A stretch of DNA of 36,269 nt from contig JAFDEI010000060.1 in NCBI GenBank assembly GCA_019310425.1, forward strand, positions 1 through 36,269, written 5' to 3'. Under the pieces are notes generated by a model. It saw nothing but the letters and a program-made list of their open reading frames with translations, was not told the origin of the DNA and ran no database searches. A program made the translations under genes and the position numbers. Origin of the DNA: Deltaproteobacteria bacterium (lineage in GTDB: Bacteria; Myxococcota_A; UBA9160; SMWR01). Positions 25,922 to 34,594 of the stretch are shown here, piece by piece (positions within the stretch are counted from its first letter, which is position 1; the number at the start of each line of letters is the position of its first letter).

Positions 25922-26797
25922 TCAGCCATCCGGCGTCTTCGGTCGCCACGGAATGATGCGAGAGGTCGTCGCGACATAGGCCGCGTAGTCGGAGCGCGAG
26001 GCCGACATCCGATCTTCGATCAGCTTCAGGCTGATGAACCAGAACATCAACGTGATGGACACCGCTCCGATCGCAGACCACCACCACTCCGGCGCCGCCG
26101 CAATCCCAAAGAAGGCGATCCCCCACCAGAAGGCGATCTCGCCGAAGTAGTTCGGGTGGCGCGAGAACCGCCAGACGCCGGTCGTGAGCGTGCTACCGGG
26201 CAAAGGGGCGGACATCCGATAGTCCATGAGTTCGCGATCCGCGCGCGCTTCGAGCCAGATCGCAGCGGCCATCCAGCAAGTGGCGAATCCATCGAGAAGC
26301 CCGAATGGCCGTGTGCCGACCGCGAGCGCCGGGTACAACGGCAGGCAGCCGAGAAACACCAGGAGGGTGGGCGCCATGTGGATCCCGGCGAAACTCACCA
26401 GCCAGTAGACGCGGCCGGTCTTGTCCCGCATGTCCCGGTAGCGCCAGTCCTCGTGGTCGAGCCCGCTCCATCCGCGGTGCCAGTTGTAGGTGAGACGCAC
26501 CGCCCAGGCAGCCACCAAGCCGATCAGCAATACGCAGCGCAGTGGGTCGACGTCGGGAACGTCGGAAGCGAGCAACCAATAGACCGCGATGATCGGCGGG
26601 ACGACGCTCCAATAAGCGTCGTAGAAGCTCGAATTACGCCAGGCATAGCTGAACGCAAAGATCACGCAGGTGGCGGCCACGTCCGCGACGAAGGCCACCT
26701 TGATCGGGTGCTCGGCGGCGCAGAGCGCAGCGACCGAGAATGCTGCGGTGAGTGTGACCGCGTAGGCGACGAGGATCGTGCGATCCGCAGCCTTCAT
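25922..26797 (-). CDS. DUF1295 / steroid 5-alpha-reductase-like membrane protein
   Basis: A 291-residue protein with about seven or eight membrane helices. It shows the DUF1295 signatures RLTYNWHRGWSGLDHEDWRY and GVWRFSRHPNYFGEIAFWWG and ends with a DYAAYVATTSRIIPW-type tail. The family is related to steroid 5-alpha-reductases and isoprenylcysteine methyltransferases, and the RHPNYFGE motif is the shared cofactor-side element. The substrate is unknown. I chose the ATG at 26797 since the frame upstream runs into low-complexity Ala codons antisense to the RRM glycine tail. Confidence 0.9.
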   Translation of the reverse strand: MKAADRTILVAYAVTLTAAFSVAALCAAEHPIKVAFVADVAATCVIFAFSYAWRNSSFYDAYWSVVPPIIAVYWLLASDVPDVDPLRCVLLIGLVAAWAVRLTYNWHRGWSGLDHEDWRYRDMRDKTGRVYWLVSFAGIHMAPTLLVFLGCLPLYPALAVGTRPFGLLDGFATCWMAAAIWLEARADRELMDYRMSAPLPGSTLTTGVWRFSRHPNYFGEIAFWWGIAFFGIAAAPEWWWSAIGAVSITLMFWFISLKLIEDRMSASRSDYAAYVATTSRIIPWRPKTPDG

Positions 26798-26867
26798 TCT
26801 GGGCTCACGACGTAGCCGACCGTTGCGCTCATAAACAGCGAAGCGTGCTCGAGGCCTGCCTGGGGAG

Positions 26868-27149
26868 TCAGCGCCGGCCGCCGCCGCCGCCGCCGCCGCC
26901 GCGCTGACGATCCTGCGCCTCGTTGACGCGCAACGGACGGCCGCCCATTTCCTGGCCGTCCAGTGCCGCGAGTGCCTTGTCCGCGTTGGCGGCATCGTCG
27001 AATTCGACGAAACCGAACCCACGCGAGCGACCGGTCTCCCGATCCGTGATGACCCTGACCGAAGCGGTGGGCCCGTGCTGCTCGAACAATTCGCGCAGCT
27101 CCTCCTCGGTGGCCGTAAAGGCGAGATTCCCGACGTACAGTTTCTTCAA
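26868..27149 (-). CDS. RRM-type RNA-binding protein with Gly-rich tail
   Basis: A 93-residue protein with a single RNA recognition motif: RNP2 is LYVGNL (residues 4-9) and RNP1 is RGFGFVEF (44-51). It ends in a basic QDRQRG segment and a run of eight glycines, like cyanobacterial/proteobacterial Rbp cold-induced proteins. No in-frame ATG or GTG fits the domain start. TTG at 27149, immediately before KKLYVGN, is the most likely start, with CTG at 27152 the alternative and a GGGG purine stretch upstream. It is divergent from htpG, with about 304 nt between the starts. Confidence 0.88.
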   Translation of the reverse strand: MKKLYVGNLAFTATEEELRELFEQHGPTASVRVITDRETGRSRGFGFVEFDDAANADKALAALDGQEMGGRPLRVNEAQDRQRGGGGGGGGRR

Positions 27150-27453
27150 CAGTTCATTCCCCGCCGCGGGCGGCTCGAAAGGGACCGATCCGCCGCAACC
27201 ATGAGCGAGATTCCCAACGGTCCGTCCGACGGGGATCTCCTCGCGCAATATACTCCCGAGACCCCGCCATGGGGGAAATATTGGGCCCAATCCGACTTGC
27301 GGGAGTGCGACGATACGCGGACACTTTGCCGCGAAGTCGCGGAAAGCGCTGGAATTTTGTGATGTTTTCAAATGCCGGACGAAAGCGATCGAGCGGTCGG
27401 GACGGCTCGAGCCGGGTCGAGCCATGCAGACCCGCTCGTCGGAGGATGCTTCA
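27150..27453. other. divergent RRM / htpG control region
   Basis: About 304 nt without a gene. It contains a perfect 12-bp palindrome ATTGGGCCCAAT at 27280-27291. A TTGCGG..GACACT pair with 17-nt spacing (27297-27325) faces htpG, and a TATATT facing the RRM gene lies near 27247-27252. None is a strong match to sigma-32 or CIRCE consensus. The long leader ahead of the RRM gene would suit thermal or post-transcriptional control, but that is inference. Confidence 0.4.
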
Positions 27454-29364
27454 ATGAGCGATACGAAGACCGAGAGCTTCGAATTCCAGACCGAGGTGAA
27501 ACAACTCCTCGATCTGATGATCCACTCACTCTACTCGAACCCGGACGTCTTCCTGCGCGAGCTCATCTCGAACGCATCCGATGCGCTCGACCGGCTTCGA
27601 TTCGAAGGCCTGACCAACCCGGAGTGGCTGCCCGAAGCTGAACTCGGCATCACGCTGCGGGTCGACCCCGAGCAGCGACTGCTCACGGTCTCCGACTGCG
27701 GCATCGGCATGAGCCGCGAAGAGGTCGTCCTGAACATCGGAACCATCGCGAAATCCGGCGCGGCCGAGTTCACGGCGGCGCTGAAGAAGAAGCAGGGCAA
27801 GGAAATCCCGCCGGAGTTGATCGGACAGTTCGGCGTCGGATTCTACGCGAGCTTCATGGCAGCCGACCGTGTCACTGTAACGACACGCAAGGCCGGCGCA
27901 GACACTGCAACCCGCTGGGAGTCGACCGGTGAGGGAGGCTTCGAAATCTCCGAGGCCGAACGCGCGACGACCGGGACCGACGTCACGCTCCACTTGAAGG
28001 CCGCCGGGGGCGATGCGGGAACGCCCGACTACGCCGACGAATGGGGACTGCGGCAGATCGTTCGAAAGTATTCCGACTTCGTCTCCTACCCGATTCGACT
28101 CGAAACCGTCGGCGGAGAAGAATCCAAGGGCGGTGACGACCCGCTCAATTCGATGAAGGCCATCTGGACACGGCCCGACGATGAGGTGAGCGAAGACGAA
28201 CACGGAGAATTCTATAAGCACATTTCGCACGACTGGAGCGACCCGTTGCTTCACATTCGAACGCGAATCGAGGGGAACTTCGAAGCCACTGCGCTGCTGT
28301 ACCTCCCTTCGGTCGCACCTTTCGACCTCTACCACCGCGAGATGGCCCATCGCGGTATCCAGCTCTACGTGAAGCGCATCTTCATCATGGACGAGTGCCG
28401 CGAGTTGATGCCGGAGTACCTCCGCTTCGTGAAGGGTGTCGTCGATGCCGAGGACCTGTCGCTCAACGTCTCACGCGAGATGTTGCAGCAGGACCGGCAG
28501 ATCGAGGCGATCCGCAAGCACCTGGTGAAGAAGGTCCTCGAAGCCCTCGGCGAGCTGAAGCAGAACGACGAGGAAAAATACCTCGGCTTCTATTCCCAGT
28601 TCGGACCGGTGCTGAAAGAAGGCATGCTCGATCCGCGCGAGAAGCGCGAACGCATCCTCGACCTCGTGCTGTGCGCCTCGACCGTCAACGCGGGCAAGCT
28701 CGGCAGCCTCGCCGAAGCCGTCGACCGGATCCCCGAGGATCAGGATGTCATCTATTTCCTCACGGGCGCCTCGCTCGATACCATCACACGCTCGCCCCAC
28801 CTAGAGGCGTTCAAGAAGAAGGGCATCGAGGTGCTGCTCTTCAGCGACCGGGTCGACGAGGTCTGGCTCGAACAGAACCCACCGGAATACAAGGGGAAGC
28901 GCTGGCAGTCGGTCGACCGGGGCGACATCCGCCTCGGCAGCGAGGAGGAACAGCAAGCCGCCGAGGAAGAGCGCAAGCAGGAAGAAGATGCGTTCGGCGA
29001 GCTGCTCGGGAGGCTGCGCGTCGCGGTGCAGGATCGGGTCAAGGAAGTCCGGCTTTCCCAGCGGCTCACCGAGTCTCCTGCGTGCCTCGTCAACGAGGAG
29101 GGGGAGCTCACACCGCAGATGGCCGCGATCCTGCGCGAAGCGGGGCAGGACGTTCCGGAGACGCAACCCATCCTCGAGATCAACCCGACCCACCCGCTGC
29201 TGGTCAAGCTCCGAGAACTCTGCGAAACCGATTCGAGCGATCGGCGCATCGCGGAGTTCGGCGAACTGCTCTATGGGCAGGCGCTGCTTGCGGAGGGCGG
29301 AAGACTGGACGACTCGGCGGCGTTCAGTCGAAAGCTCGCCGACCTGATGCTGCGGGCACTCTGA
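27454..29364 (+). CDS. htpG: molecular chaperone HtpG (Hsp90)
   Basis: A 636-residue cytosolic ATP-dependent chaperone. The GHKL ATPase domain has ELISNASDALDRLR (the catalytic Glu/Asn helix), SDCGIGM, GTIAKSGAAEF and IGQFGVGFYASF. The middle domain has the LYVKRIFIMDECRELMPEYLRFVKGVVD segment with the LNVSREMLQ element, and a C-terminal dimerisation domain follows. I prefer ATG 27454 over ATG 27424: GGAGG ends 8 nt before 27454, and SDTKTESFEFQTEVKQLL is the usual N-terminus. Confidence 0.97.
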   Translation: MSDTKTESFEFQTEVKQLLDLMIHSLYSNPDVFLRELISNASDALDRLRFEGLTNPEWLPEAELGITLRVDPEQRLLTVSDCGIGMSREEVVLNIGTIAKSGAAEFTAALKKKQGKEIPPELIGQFGVGFYASFMAADRVTVTTRKAGADTATRWESTGEGGFEISEAERATTGTDVTLHLKAAGGDAGTPDYADEWGLRQIVRKYSDFVSYPIRLETVGGEESKGGDDPLNSMKAIWTRPDDEVSEDEHGEFYKHISHDWSDPLLHIRTRIEGNFEATALLYLPSVAPFDLYHREMAHRGIQLYVKRIFIMDECRELMPEYLRFVKGVVDAEDLSLNVSREMLQQDRQIEAIRKHLVKKVLEALGELKQNDEEKYLGFYSQFGPVLKEGMLDPREKRERILDLVLCASTVNAGKLGSLAEAVDRIPEDQDVIYFLTGASLDTITRSPHLEAFKKKGIEVLLFSDRVDEVWLEQNPPEYKGKRWQSVDRGDIRLGSEEEQQAAEEERKQEEDAFGELLGRLRVAVQDRVKEVRLSQRLTESPACLVNEEGELTPQMAAILREAGQDVPETQPILEINPTHPLLVKLRELCETDSSDRRIAEFGELLYGQALLAEGGRLDDSAAFSRKLADLMLRAL

Positions 29365-29375
29365 TTCGCGTGTGA

Positions 29376-29407
29376 TGTCGCGACGCGGCTGGTGCCGCGT
29401 CGCGACA
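29376..29407 (+). terminator. strong hairpin after htpG
   Basis: A perfect 14-bp inverted repeat, TGTCGCGACGCGGC (29376-29389) with its complement at 29394-29407, closes a TGGT loop. It starts 11 nt after the htpG stop. No T run follows on either strand, so it may be a U-poor terminator or an mRNA-stabilising 3' structure rather than a classical terminator. Confidence 0.65.
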
Positions 29408-29446
29408 AGACCCGTGTTCTGAGCGAGAGCGGAACGGAGGAATGCG

Positions 29447-31210
29447 ATGGCCGCGCGGATCGATTGGTTCCTGCGTTCCGGGTTCGCCGTCGCGGTCATA
29501 CTCGGCATCTATGCGACTCTGGTGTTGCCAACGCTGAATCATCTCGGAATCGGATGGGATGAGCAGACCGATTTCGGCATCGCGCTCAGCTACAGCGCGG
29601 AGCCGGGCGGTTGGTTGATCGGCTCAGACATCGACCCGGTCAACGTACGATTGCCAATGGCCGCCTCCGCGGTCTGGTTCAAGATATTCGCCCCCGAACT
29701 CGAGGCCGCGCGCGCGCTCGCCTGCGTACTCGGCGCGTTCACACTGGTCGCGGTGATCGCATTTTGCCGGCGCGAGCTCGACGCGCGCAAGGCCTTCGTA
29801 GCGGGCTTGTTGCTAGCGACAAGCCCGTATTTCCTCGCGTATTCGAAGTCCGCCTTCAGTGACGGCGATGCCTTCATCACCTGCGCGATTGCGACGCTGC
29901 TCGCCAGCCTGGCGTACCTCCGCAAAGAACGCAGCCTGGGCTGGGGCGCCATCACCGCTGTCGCACTCGGCGCCGCACTGGCGTCCAAGATCTCGGCGGT
30001 GGCTGCGATTCCGGCGATCGCAATCACGCTGCTGTTTCCGGCGCGCGACGAACACACCCGCGAGAAAACACTTTCCAGCAGCGCATGGACCGCCCTCGTG
30101 ACGCTACTCGCTCTCCTCTATGCAACCGTCTTCGGCGGCTGGGAGGTCGGCAAGCGGCTGGCCTCGGGGCCCTACGAAAGCGCCGGGCTCGGCTTTCTCG
30201 CCCTGCATGCGGGCCTGGTCGTCGGTTTGTGGATCGCGGTGCTCATTGCCAGTTGGCGGCACCGCCGCGAACGGCCGAGCCGGGGGAAACTCACAGCATT
30301 CGTACTGGTGCTCGGCGGCATGACCTTCTTCGCGCTGCCACCGCTCCACACTACCAACCCAGATGTGTTCAACAGCCTGATCGGCGCCTTCCTGTTCAGC
30401 AACGTCGAATCACCGCTGATGTTCGCTCTCGAAGCCGCCGCACTTCACTTCGCGGTGATCGCGATCAAGCCGAGCCTGTTGATCGGTGTGTGTGCCTGGC
30501 TCGGCGTGGTCGTGGCAGCGGTGCGCGTGCGCACACGGCCGGAGCTGCGCCTGCCGCTGCTTTTCATCGCCTGCTACCTGCTATTCCTGCTTCGGCTGCC
30601 TTGGGCGCAGACGTTCTACATGCTGCCCGTCTTTCCGCCGCTCGCGATTCTGCTGGCCGACATGGGGGTCGAACTCTTCGACCGCAGGCGCGGTGCCGCC
30701 GTGACTCTCGCCTTCCTGGCGATCACGCTGCTGGGCGTCGATCTGGCGCGCAGCCACCCCGACTATCACCTGAACGGTTACCAATGGGTCGGCGCGAGCG
30801 TGTGGGGCGGCCGCCCGACGATCGGGGCCCGCAGCCTGGTGCAGGTCCCGGCCGACGGCGCCGAGCAGGCACTGCGTTGGGTCGACGCACACGCGCAGCC
30901 GGGCGAAACCGTGGTCACGTTCGTGCGCCCTTGGCATATCATCGCGGCGACGATTCCGAAGCCCGACTACGCGCTCGAAAACGGGCTCGACGACCCGGGT
31001 GCAATCGCGCGCGGCGACTACGTCGTAACGACCCTCGGTGCCGAGATCCAACACGGCTACGGGATGGACGATCCGACCGACGTATGGGCGGTTCCCTACG
31101 ACCGCGAACGGCTCGAGCGCGACTTCACGCGCGTCCATTCCGAGAGGCGCGCCTTCGACCTCGAAGTCGCCGCAGTCTGGCAGCGCAAGCGCGCCGAGCC
31201 GCTGCGATAG
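29447..31210 (+). CDS. GT-C glycosyltransferase, ArnT/PMT (GT39) type
   Basis: A 587-residue polytopic membrane protein with roughly a dozen hydrophobic segments. The first periplasmic loop has the acidic GT-C signature GWDEQTDFG (residues 36-44), and YSKSAFSDGDAF near 146 fits the GT39/ArnT core. Such enzymes transfer a sugar from a polyprenyl-phosphate donor to lipid or protein on the periplasmic face. The acceptor is unknown. The C-terminal 120 residues form a soluble tail. The ATG has CGGAGG 6 nt upstream. It stands alone between htpG and the convergent acyltransferase (16 nt between stops). Confidence 0.85.
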   Translation: MAARIDWFLRSGFAVAVILGIYATLVLPTLNHLGIGWDEQTDFGIALSYSAEPGGWLIGSDIDPVNVRLPMAASAVWFKIFAPELEAARALACVLGAFTLVAVIAFCRRELDARKAFVAGLLLATSPYFLAYSKSAFSDGDAFITCAIATLLASLAYLRKERSLGWGAITAVALGAALASKISAVAAIPAIAITLLFPARDEHTREKTLSSSAWTALVTLLALLYATVFGGWEVGKRLASGPYESAGLGFLALHAGLVVGLWIAVLIASWRHRRERPSRGKLTAFVLVLGGMTFFALPPLHTTNPDVFNSLIGAFLFSNVESPLMFALEAAALHFAVIAIKPSLLIGVCAWLGVVVAAVRVRTRPELRLPLLFIACYLLFLLRLPWAQTFYMLPVFPPLAILLADMGVELFDRRRGAAVTLAFLAITLLGVDLARSHPDYHLNGYQWVGASVWGGRPTIGARSLVQVPADGAEQALRWVDAHAQPGETVVTFVRPWHIIAATIPKPDYALENGLDDPGAIARGDYVVTTLGAEIQHGYGMDDPTDVWAVPYDRERLERDFTRVHSERRAFDLEVAAVWQRKRAEPLR

Positions 31211-31226
31211 CGCTGCTTTCCGGCAG

Positions 31227-32618
31227 TCAGTTTCGGAGTACTTCCTGCGAGAGCTTCTCCAGCTCGACCGCCAGGCCATCTGCGAGCGATCGCACGTCGG
31301 GCACGTGTTCGCGGCAGGCGTGCACACCGATCGAGAACGCATCGAGATAGCTCCAGGCGGTGAAGTTGAGCCCCATCTGTCCCGAGAGCGGCCCCATCGA
31401 GAAGAGTTCCGAAACACGCGCACCGTTGCTGTAGAGCGGCACGCTGGGCCCCCGCACATTGGAGGCGATCAAGTTCACGCCCGGCCGCCCGAGAAACGCG
31501 TTGAGGAACTTCGGAAGATCGTGGAGCCACAACCGGCGCAGCACCCAGTGGTCGTACCATTCGACCGCGAGCCGGGGATCGCGCCGCTCGAACAGCGCCC
31601 GCGCTGCCCGCGTGCTCTCCGCCACGGCGCGCAGCCGCTCGAGCGGGTCGGCGATATGGCTGGCCGTGGTGGCGAGCATCGCGGTGACCGCGTTGCCGAA
31701 CGCGGGATCTTCGAGATTTCCGCGCACCGAAACGGGGATCGCGGCCGTGAGGGCGGAGTCGTTGGGCTCTCGGTGTGCCGCGAGATAGCCGTGCACCGTA
31801 CCGCCAACCAGCGTAAGAAAGACGTCGTTCACGGTGCACTTCGCAGCTCGCTTGACCTCGACGATCTCGGGAAGGGAAAGCCGAACGTGTGCGTAGACTC
31901 GATTCGGAGTGATGGCTTGATTGAAGCGTGCAGCCGGTGCGTTGAACACCTTTGCCGGCATCGTACGGCCCGATCGAAGCCAGGACAGCGAAGTCCCGAC
32001 CTCGCGCATCGAACGCAGGAGTAGCCCCGGCAGCTCGCGCTGGCGCCGCGCGTGGGTCTTCGTCGCCGCCCAGATCCGGTCGCTTCGCGACGGCAGCGGC
32101 TCCGCAGGCGGGGGCCGCCACGGTTCGTAGAGCATCTGCTCGCGATCCTCTTGAAGGCTCCGTAACGCGAGCTCGGCGCTCGCGACACCATCCGCCACTG
32201 CGTGGTGAACCTTCATCACGTAGGCCACGCGCCCGTCGGACAGGCCCTCGACGAAGATGATCTGCCAGAGCGGCCGCTCGCGATCGAGCGGTTCGCTCGC
32301 GATACGCCCGGCCAGTTCGTCGAGCGCAGCGTCGGTACTGCCGGCCGGCAGTACCTCGTGGCGGACGTGGTAGGCGGGGTCGAGTTCTTGCGCGTCCACC
32401 CAAAAGGGGTTGCCGAAGCCGGCCGGCACATCGAGTGGGCGCCGGCGGAAGGCCGGCTCGCGCGGCAAGACCCCAACCGCCCCCGCACGCACGCGTTCGA
32501 TCGACGGCGGATCGTAGGCACCTTCGTGCTCCACGACGACGATCTTCAGCGTGTGCATGTGTCGAGCGCGCGACTCCTCCCGCAGGAAGTAGGCATCCGC
32601 GCCGGACATTTCGATCAT
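31227..32618 (-). CDS. wax ester synthase / diacylglycerol acyltransferase (WS/DGAT)
   Basis: A 463-residue acyl-CoA:alcohol or diacylglycerol O-acyltransferase. The catalytic HHxxxDG motif is His138-His139..Asp143-Gly144 (KVHHAVADG). The second conserved block NVRGPSVPLY and the PLW..FVEGL segment are present. The N-terminus MSGADAYFLREE is typical (family: LSxxDxxFL). It would make storage wax esters or triacylglycerol at the inner membrane. The ATG at 32618 has GGAGGCG upstream. It is divergent from an alpha/beta hydrolase that could act on related lipids, which is inference from position only. Confidence 0.92.
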   Translation of the reverse strand: MIEMSGADAYFLREESRARHMHTLKIVVVEHEGAYDPPSIERVRAGAVGVLPREPAFRRRPLDVPAGFGNPFWVDAQELDPAYHVRHEVLPAGSTDAALDELAGRIASEPLDRERPLWQIIFVEGLSDGRVAYVMKVHHAVADGVASAELALRSLQEDREQMLYEPWRPPPAEPLPSRSDRIWAATKTHARRQRELPGLLLRSMREVGTSLSWLRSGRTMPAKVFNAPAARFNQAITPNRVYAHVRLSLPEIVEVKRAAKCTVNDVFLTLVGGTVHGYLAAHREPNDSALTAAIPVSVRGNLEDPAFGNAVTAMLATTASHIADPLERLRAVAESTRAARALFERRDPRLAVEWYDHWVLRRLWLHDLPKFLNAFLGRPGVNLIASNVRGPSVPLYSNGARVSELFSMGPLSGQMGLNFTAWSYLDAFSIGVHACREHVPDVRSLADGLAVELEKLSQEVLRN

Positions 32619-32814
32619 CTACGTCGCCTCCGGGATCACGCGGACAGCAAGTTCCGATCTGCGAATCGGCCCAGCTGGAGCAGCTCGATTGCCCGTACCG
32701 GGGATTATCACCCCGGTTGAATGCCCCTATTCGCCACAATGCTCACTGACAGGGGCGTCTCGGGGCGCCTCGAACCAACTTCTGCTGGCACGCCGCCTGC
32801 ATTACCTATCCCGT

Positions 32815-33765
32815 GTGAGCAGGATACCCGAAGTGCACACCCAGGAGTGGGGCGCGGGCGACCCCGTCGTCGCACTCCACCCGCTGGCGCTCGAATCGAG
32901 TGCGTTTGCAGGGCTCGGAGGAGATCTCGCCCGCGAGGGTCTGCGCACCATCGCGGTCGACCTGCCCGGCTTCGGAGTATCCGAGGCACCACCGGTTCCC
33001 CTCACGCCCACGGTACTCGCCGCGCCGGTGATCGAACTGGTGCGCTCGTTCGATACAAAGCCGCTGCTGCTCGGCATGTCGATGGGCGGTCGAGTGGCGC
33101 TCGAGGTCGCGCTCAGCGCGCCCGAAGCCGTCCGCGGAACCGTGCTGATCGCACCCTACCTGCCCTGGCGAGAATACCGCTGGGCACTGGGCGCAGCCCG
33201 CTTGCTGGACCCGAACTGGAGCGACTACATGCCGCTCGAGAAGATCTGGCCGGTGCTGAAACGGCTCGCGATCTTCCTCGACGAGCTGCCCGCATTCGAG
33301 CATGACTGGATCGCGCGATCCGCCGCACGCGTCGTCTACTACGGGTCGTGCCCAGCCACTCGACACGCGTTCCTGTCGGCCGCGCGCGAGCTCGCACTCG
33401 ACCCGGCCGACGGCCCAGACGGTTTATGGAGCCGTCTGTCCCATATCGACATGCCCACCACGTTCGTCTGGGGTGGGCGCGACAGGCTGATCCCGAGCAG
33501 CCACATGGACGATGTGTCCGAAGTCCAACCGAATTCCGACCAGGTCGGAGTCGACTGTGCGGCGCACTTCGTGAGCGGCCCACACTTTCGATGCATGCGT
33601 CGAGCCACTCGGCTTGCGGTGCTGCGCACCCTCGAAACCGAACGCGGCGGTTTCACACGGGGCCTCCGTATCCTGAGCCGTTGCGTCGCCGGCACGGCCG
33701 AACCGAACGACGAACCCGCGGCATCCGCCGTCGAGGTCGCAGAAGCCGCACAAGAAGCCCGGTGA
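32815..33765 (+). CDS. alpha/beta hydrolase
   Basis: A 316-residue hydrolase fold: oxyanion-side HPLALESSAF, VDLPGFGVSE, nucleophile Ser in GMSMGGRVALE (about residue 89), Asp in FVWGGRDRLIP, and His in the DCAAHF..GPHF region near the C-terminus. The usual compact GHxPHxE around the last catalytic His is altered here, so the active-site His is not certain. The GTG at 32815 is the best start because the fold begins a few codons later; no good Shine-Dalgarno is visible, so the start is uncertain. The C-terminal tail (AEPNDEPAASAVEVAEAAQEAR) is probably disordered. Confidence 0.82.
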   Translation: MSRIPEVHTQEWGAGDPVVALHPLALESSAFAGLGGDLAREGLRTIAVDLPGFGVSEAPPVPLTPTVLAAPVIELVRSFDTKPLLLGMSMGGRVALEVALSAPEAVRGTVLIAPYLPWREYRWALGAARLLDPNWSDYMPLEKIWPVLKRLAIFLDELPAFEHDWIARSAARVVYYGSCPATRHAFLSAARELALDPADGPDGLWSRLSHIDMPTTFVWGGRDRLIPSSHMDDVSEVQPNSDQVGVDCAAHFVSGPHFRCMRRATRLAVLRTLETERGGFTRGLRILSRCVAGTAEPNDEPAASAVEVAEAAQEAR

Positions 33766-33854
33766 GCGATCCGTTGGAGATCACGCGGGCGTTCGCACAG
33801 GCGATCGGTGAACTGCTGTTCGCAGCCGACGAGCGCGAGGCGGAAGTCTCCTGA
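33762..33854 (+). CDS. possible 30-residue coupled ORF or gene remnant
   Basis: A GTG at 33762 overlaps the stop of the preceding hydrolase (GTGA) and opens a 30-codon frame, VSDPLEITRAFAQAIGELLF and so on, ending 11 nt before the msrA stop. The 4-nt coupling and the amphipathic-helix look make it more than random, but it is too short to assign. It could be the 5' remnant of a longer gene or a genuine micro-protein. Confidence 0.25.
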   Translation: MSDPLEITRAFAQAIGELLFAADEREAEVS

Positions 33855-33864
33855 TCGGGGCGTT

Positions 33865-34494
33865 TCAGCAGCGCACGCCCGTGCCGCCGAGCCCGCAATA
33901 TCCCGACGGATTCTTCGCGAGATATTGCTGGTGGTAGGCCTCGGCGTAGTAGAACTCCGGAGCCGGAACGATCTCGCTCGTGATCTCGCCATGGCCCGCT
34001 TCGCTGAGACGCTGCTGGTAGGCATCGCGTGAGGCCGACGCGGCATCCTGTTGAGCGGCGGACGTCGTGTAGACGCCCGAGCGGTATTGCGTTCCGGCGT
34101 CGTTGCCCTGGCGCATGCCCTGCGTCGGGTCGTGGGTCTCCCAGAAGATTCGCAACAGCTCGCGGTACTCGATCTGCGACGGGTCGATCACGACGCGAAC
34201 GACTTCGTTGTGACCGGTGCGACCGCTGCAGACCTCTTCATAAGTCGCGTTCGGCGTCAGCCCGGCCGCATAGCCGACCGAGGTACTGAAGACTCCGGGC
34301 GTCTCCCAGAACTTCCGCTCCGCACCCCAGAAACAGCCCATTCCGAACAGCGCGAGTTCGAAGCCGTCGGGAAACGGAGGCTCGAGCGGGTTGCCGTTCA
34401 CGAAATGTTTCGCGGGCACCGAGATTCGCTCCGCACGCCCGGGCAACGCCGCTTCCGGGGATGGCATCGCAGCGGGCTTGCCGAACAGACCCAT
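33865..34494 (-). CDS. msrA: peptide methionine-S-sulfoxide reductase A
   Basis: A 209-residue enzyme that reduces methionine-S-sulfoxide in proteins and small molecules. Catalytic Cys54 is in [34 protein letters not shown] and [21 protein letters not shown] are the standard substrate-binding blocks. The C-terminal [12 protein letters not shown] supplies two candidate resolving cysteines. An N-terminal extension of about 45 residues precedes the core, as in longer MsrA forms. ATG 34494 has GGAGG about 8 nt upstream. Confidence 0.96.
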   Translation of the reverse strand: MGLFGKPAAMPSPEAALPGRAERISVPAKHFVNGNPLEPPFPDGFELALFGMGCFWGAERKFWETPGVFSTSVGYAAGLTPNATYEEVCSGRTGHNEVVRVVIDPSQIEYRELLRIFWETHDPTQGMRQGNDAGTQYRSGVYTTSAAQQDAASASRDAYQQRLSEAGHGEITSEIVPAPEFYYAEAYHQQYLAKNPSGYCGLGGTGVRC

Positions 34495-34570
34495 GGTCGT
34501 TTCCTCCCAGACTGATGATAGTCCGCCCGCCCGAACCGGAAACCGCTCCCCTGCGCAGCGCGAAAGAGCA

Positions 34571-34576
34571 TATAAT
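34571..34576 (+). promoter_or_regulatory. TATAAT -10 box ahead of the SDR gene
   Basis: A consensus TATAAT lies 18 nt before the SDR ATG, in otherwise GC-rich DNA. No good -35 box is at the expected distance. Transcription would begin only about a dozen nt before the ATG, close to the GAGGAGG ribosome-binding site, so the leader would be very short. Moderate to low confidence. Confidence 0.35.
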
Positions 34577-34594
34577 CGGCTCGAGGAGGCCCCC

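Noticed and set aside
25589-26815. 408-codon plus-strand frame over the DUF1295 gene
   Set aside because: Composition is charged low-complexity; the complementary strand encodes a clear membrane protein with RHPNYFGE.
27298-27325. Sigma-32 or CIRCE-type heat-shock control of htpG
   Set aside because: No CCCCAT -10 box and no TTAGCACTC/GAGTGCTAA inverted repeat found.
31096-32739. 547-codon minus-strand frame overlapping the wax ester synthase
   Set aside because: Arg/Ala-rich with no motifs; the overlapping frame carries the HHxxxDG acyltransferase.
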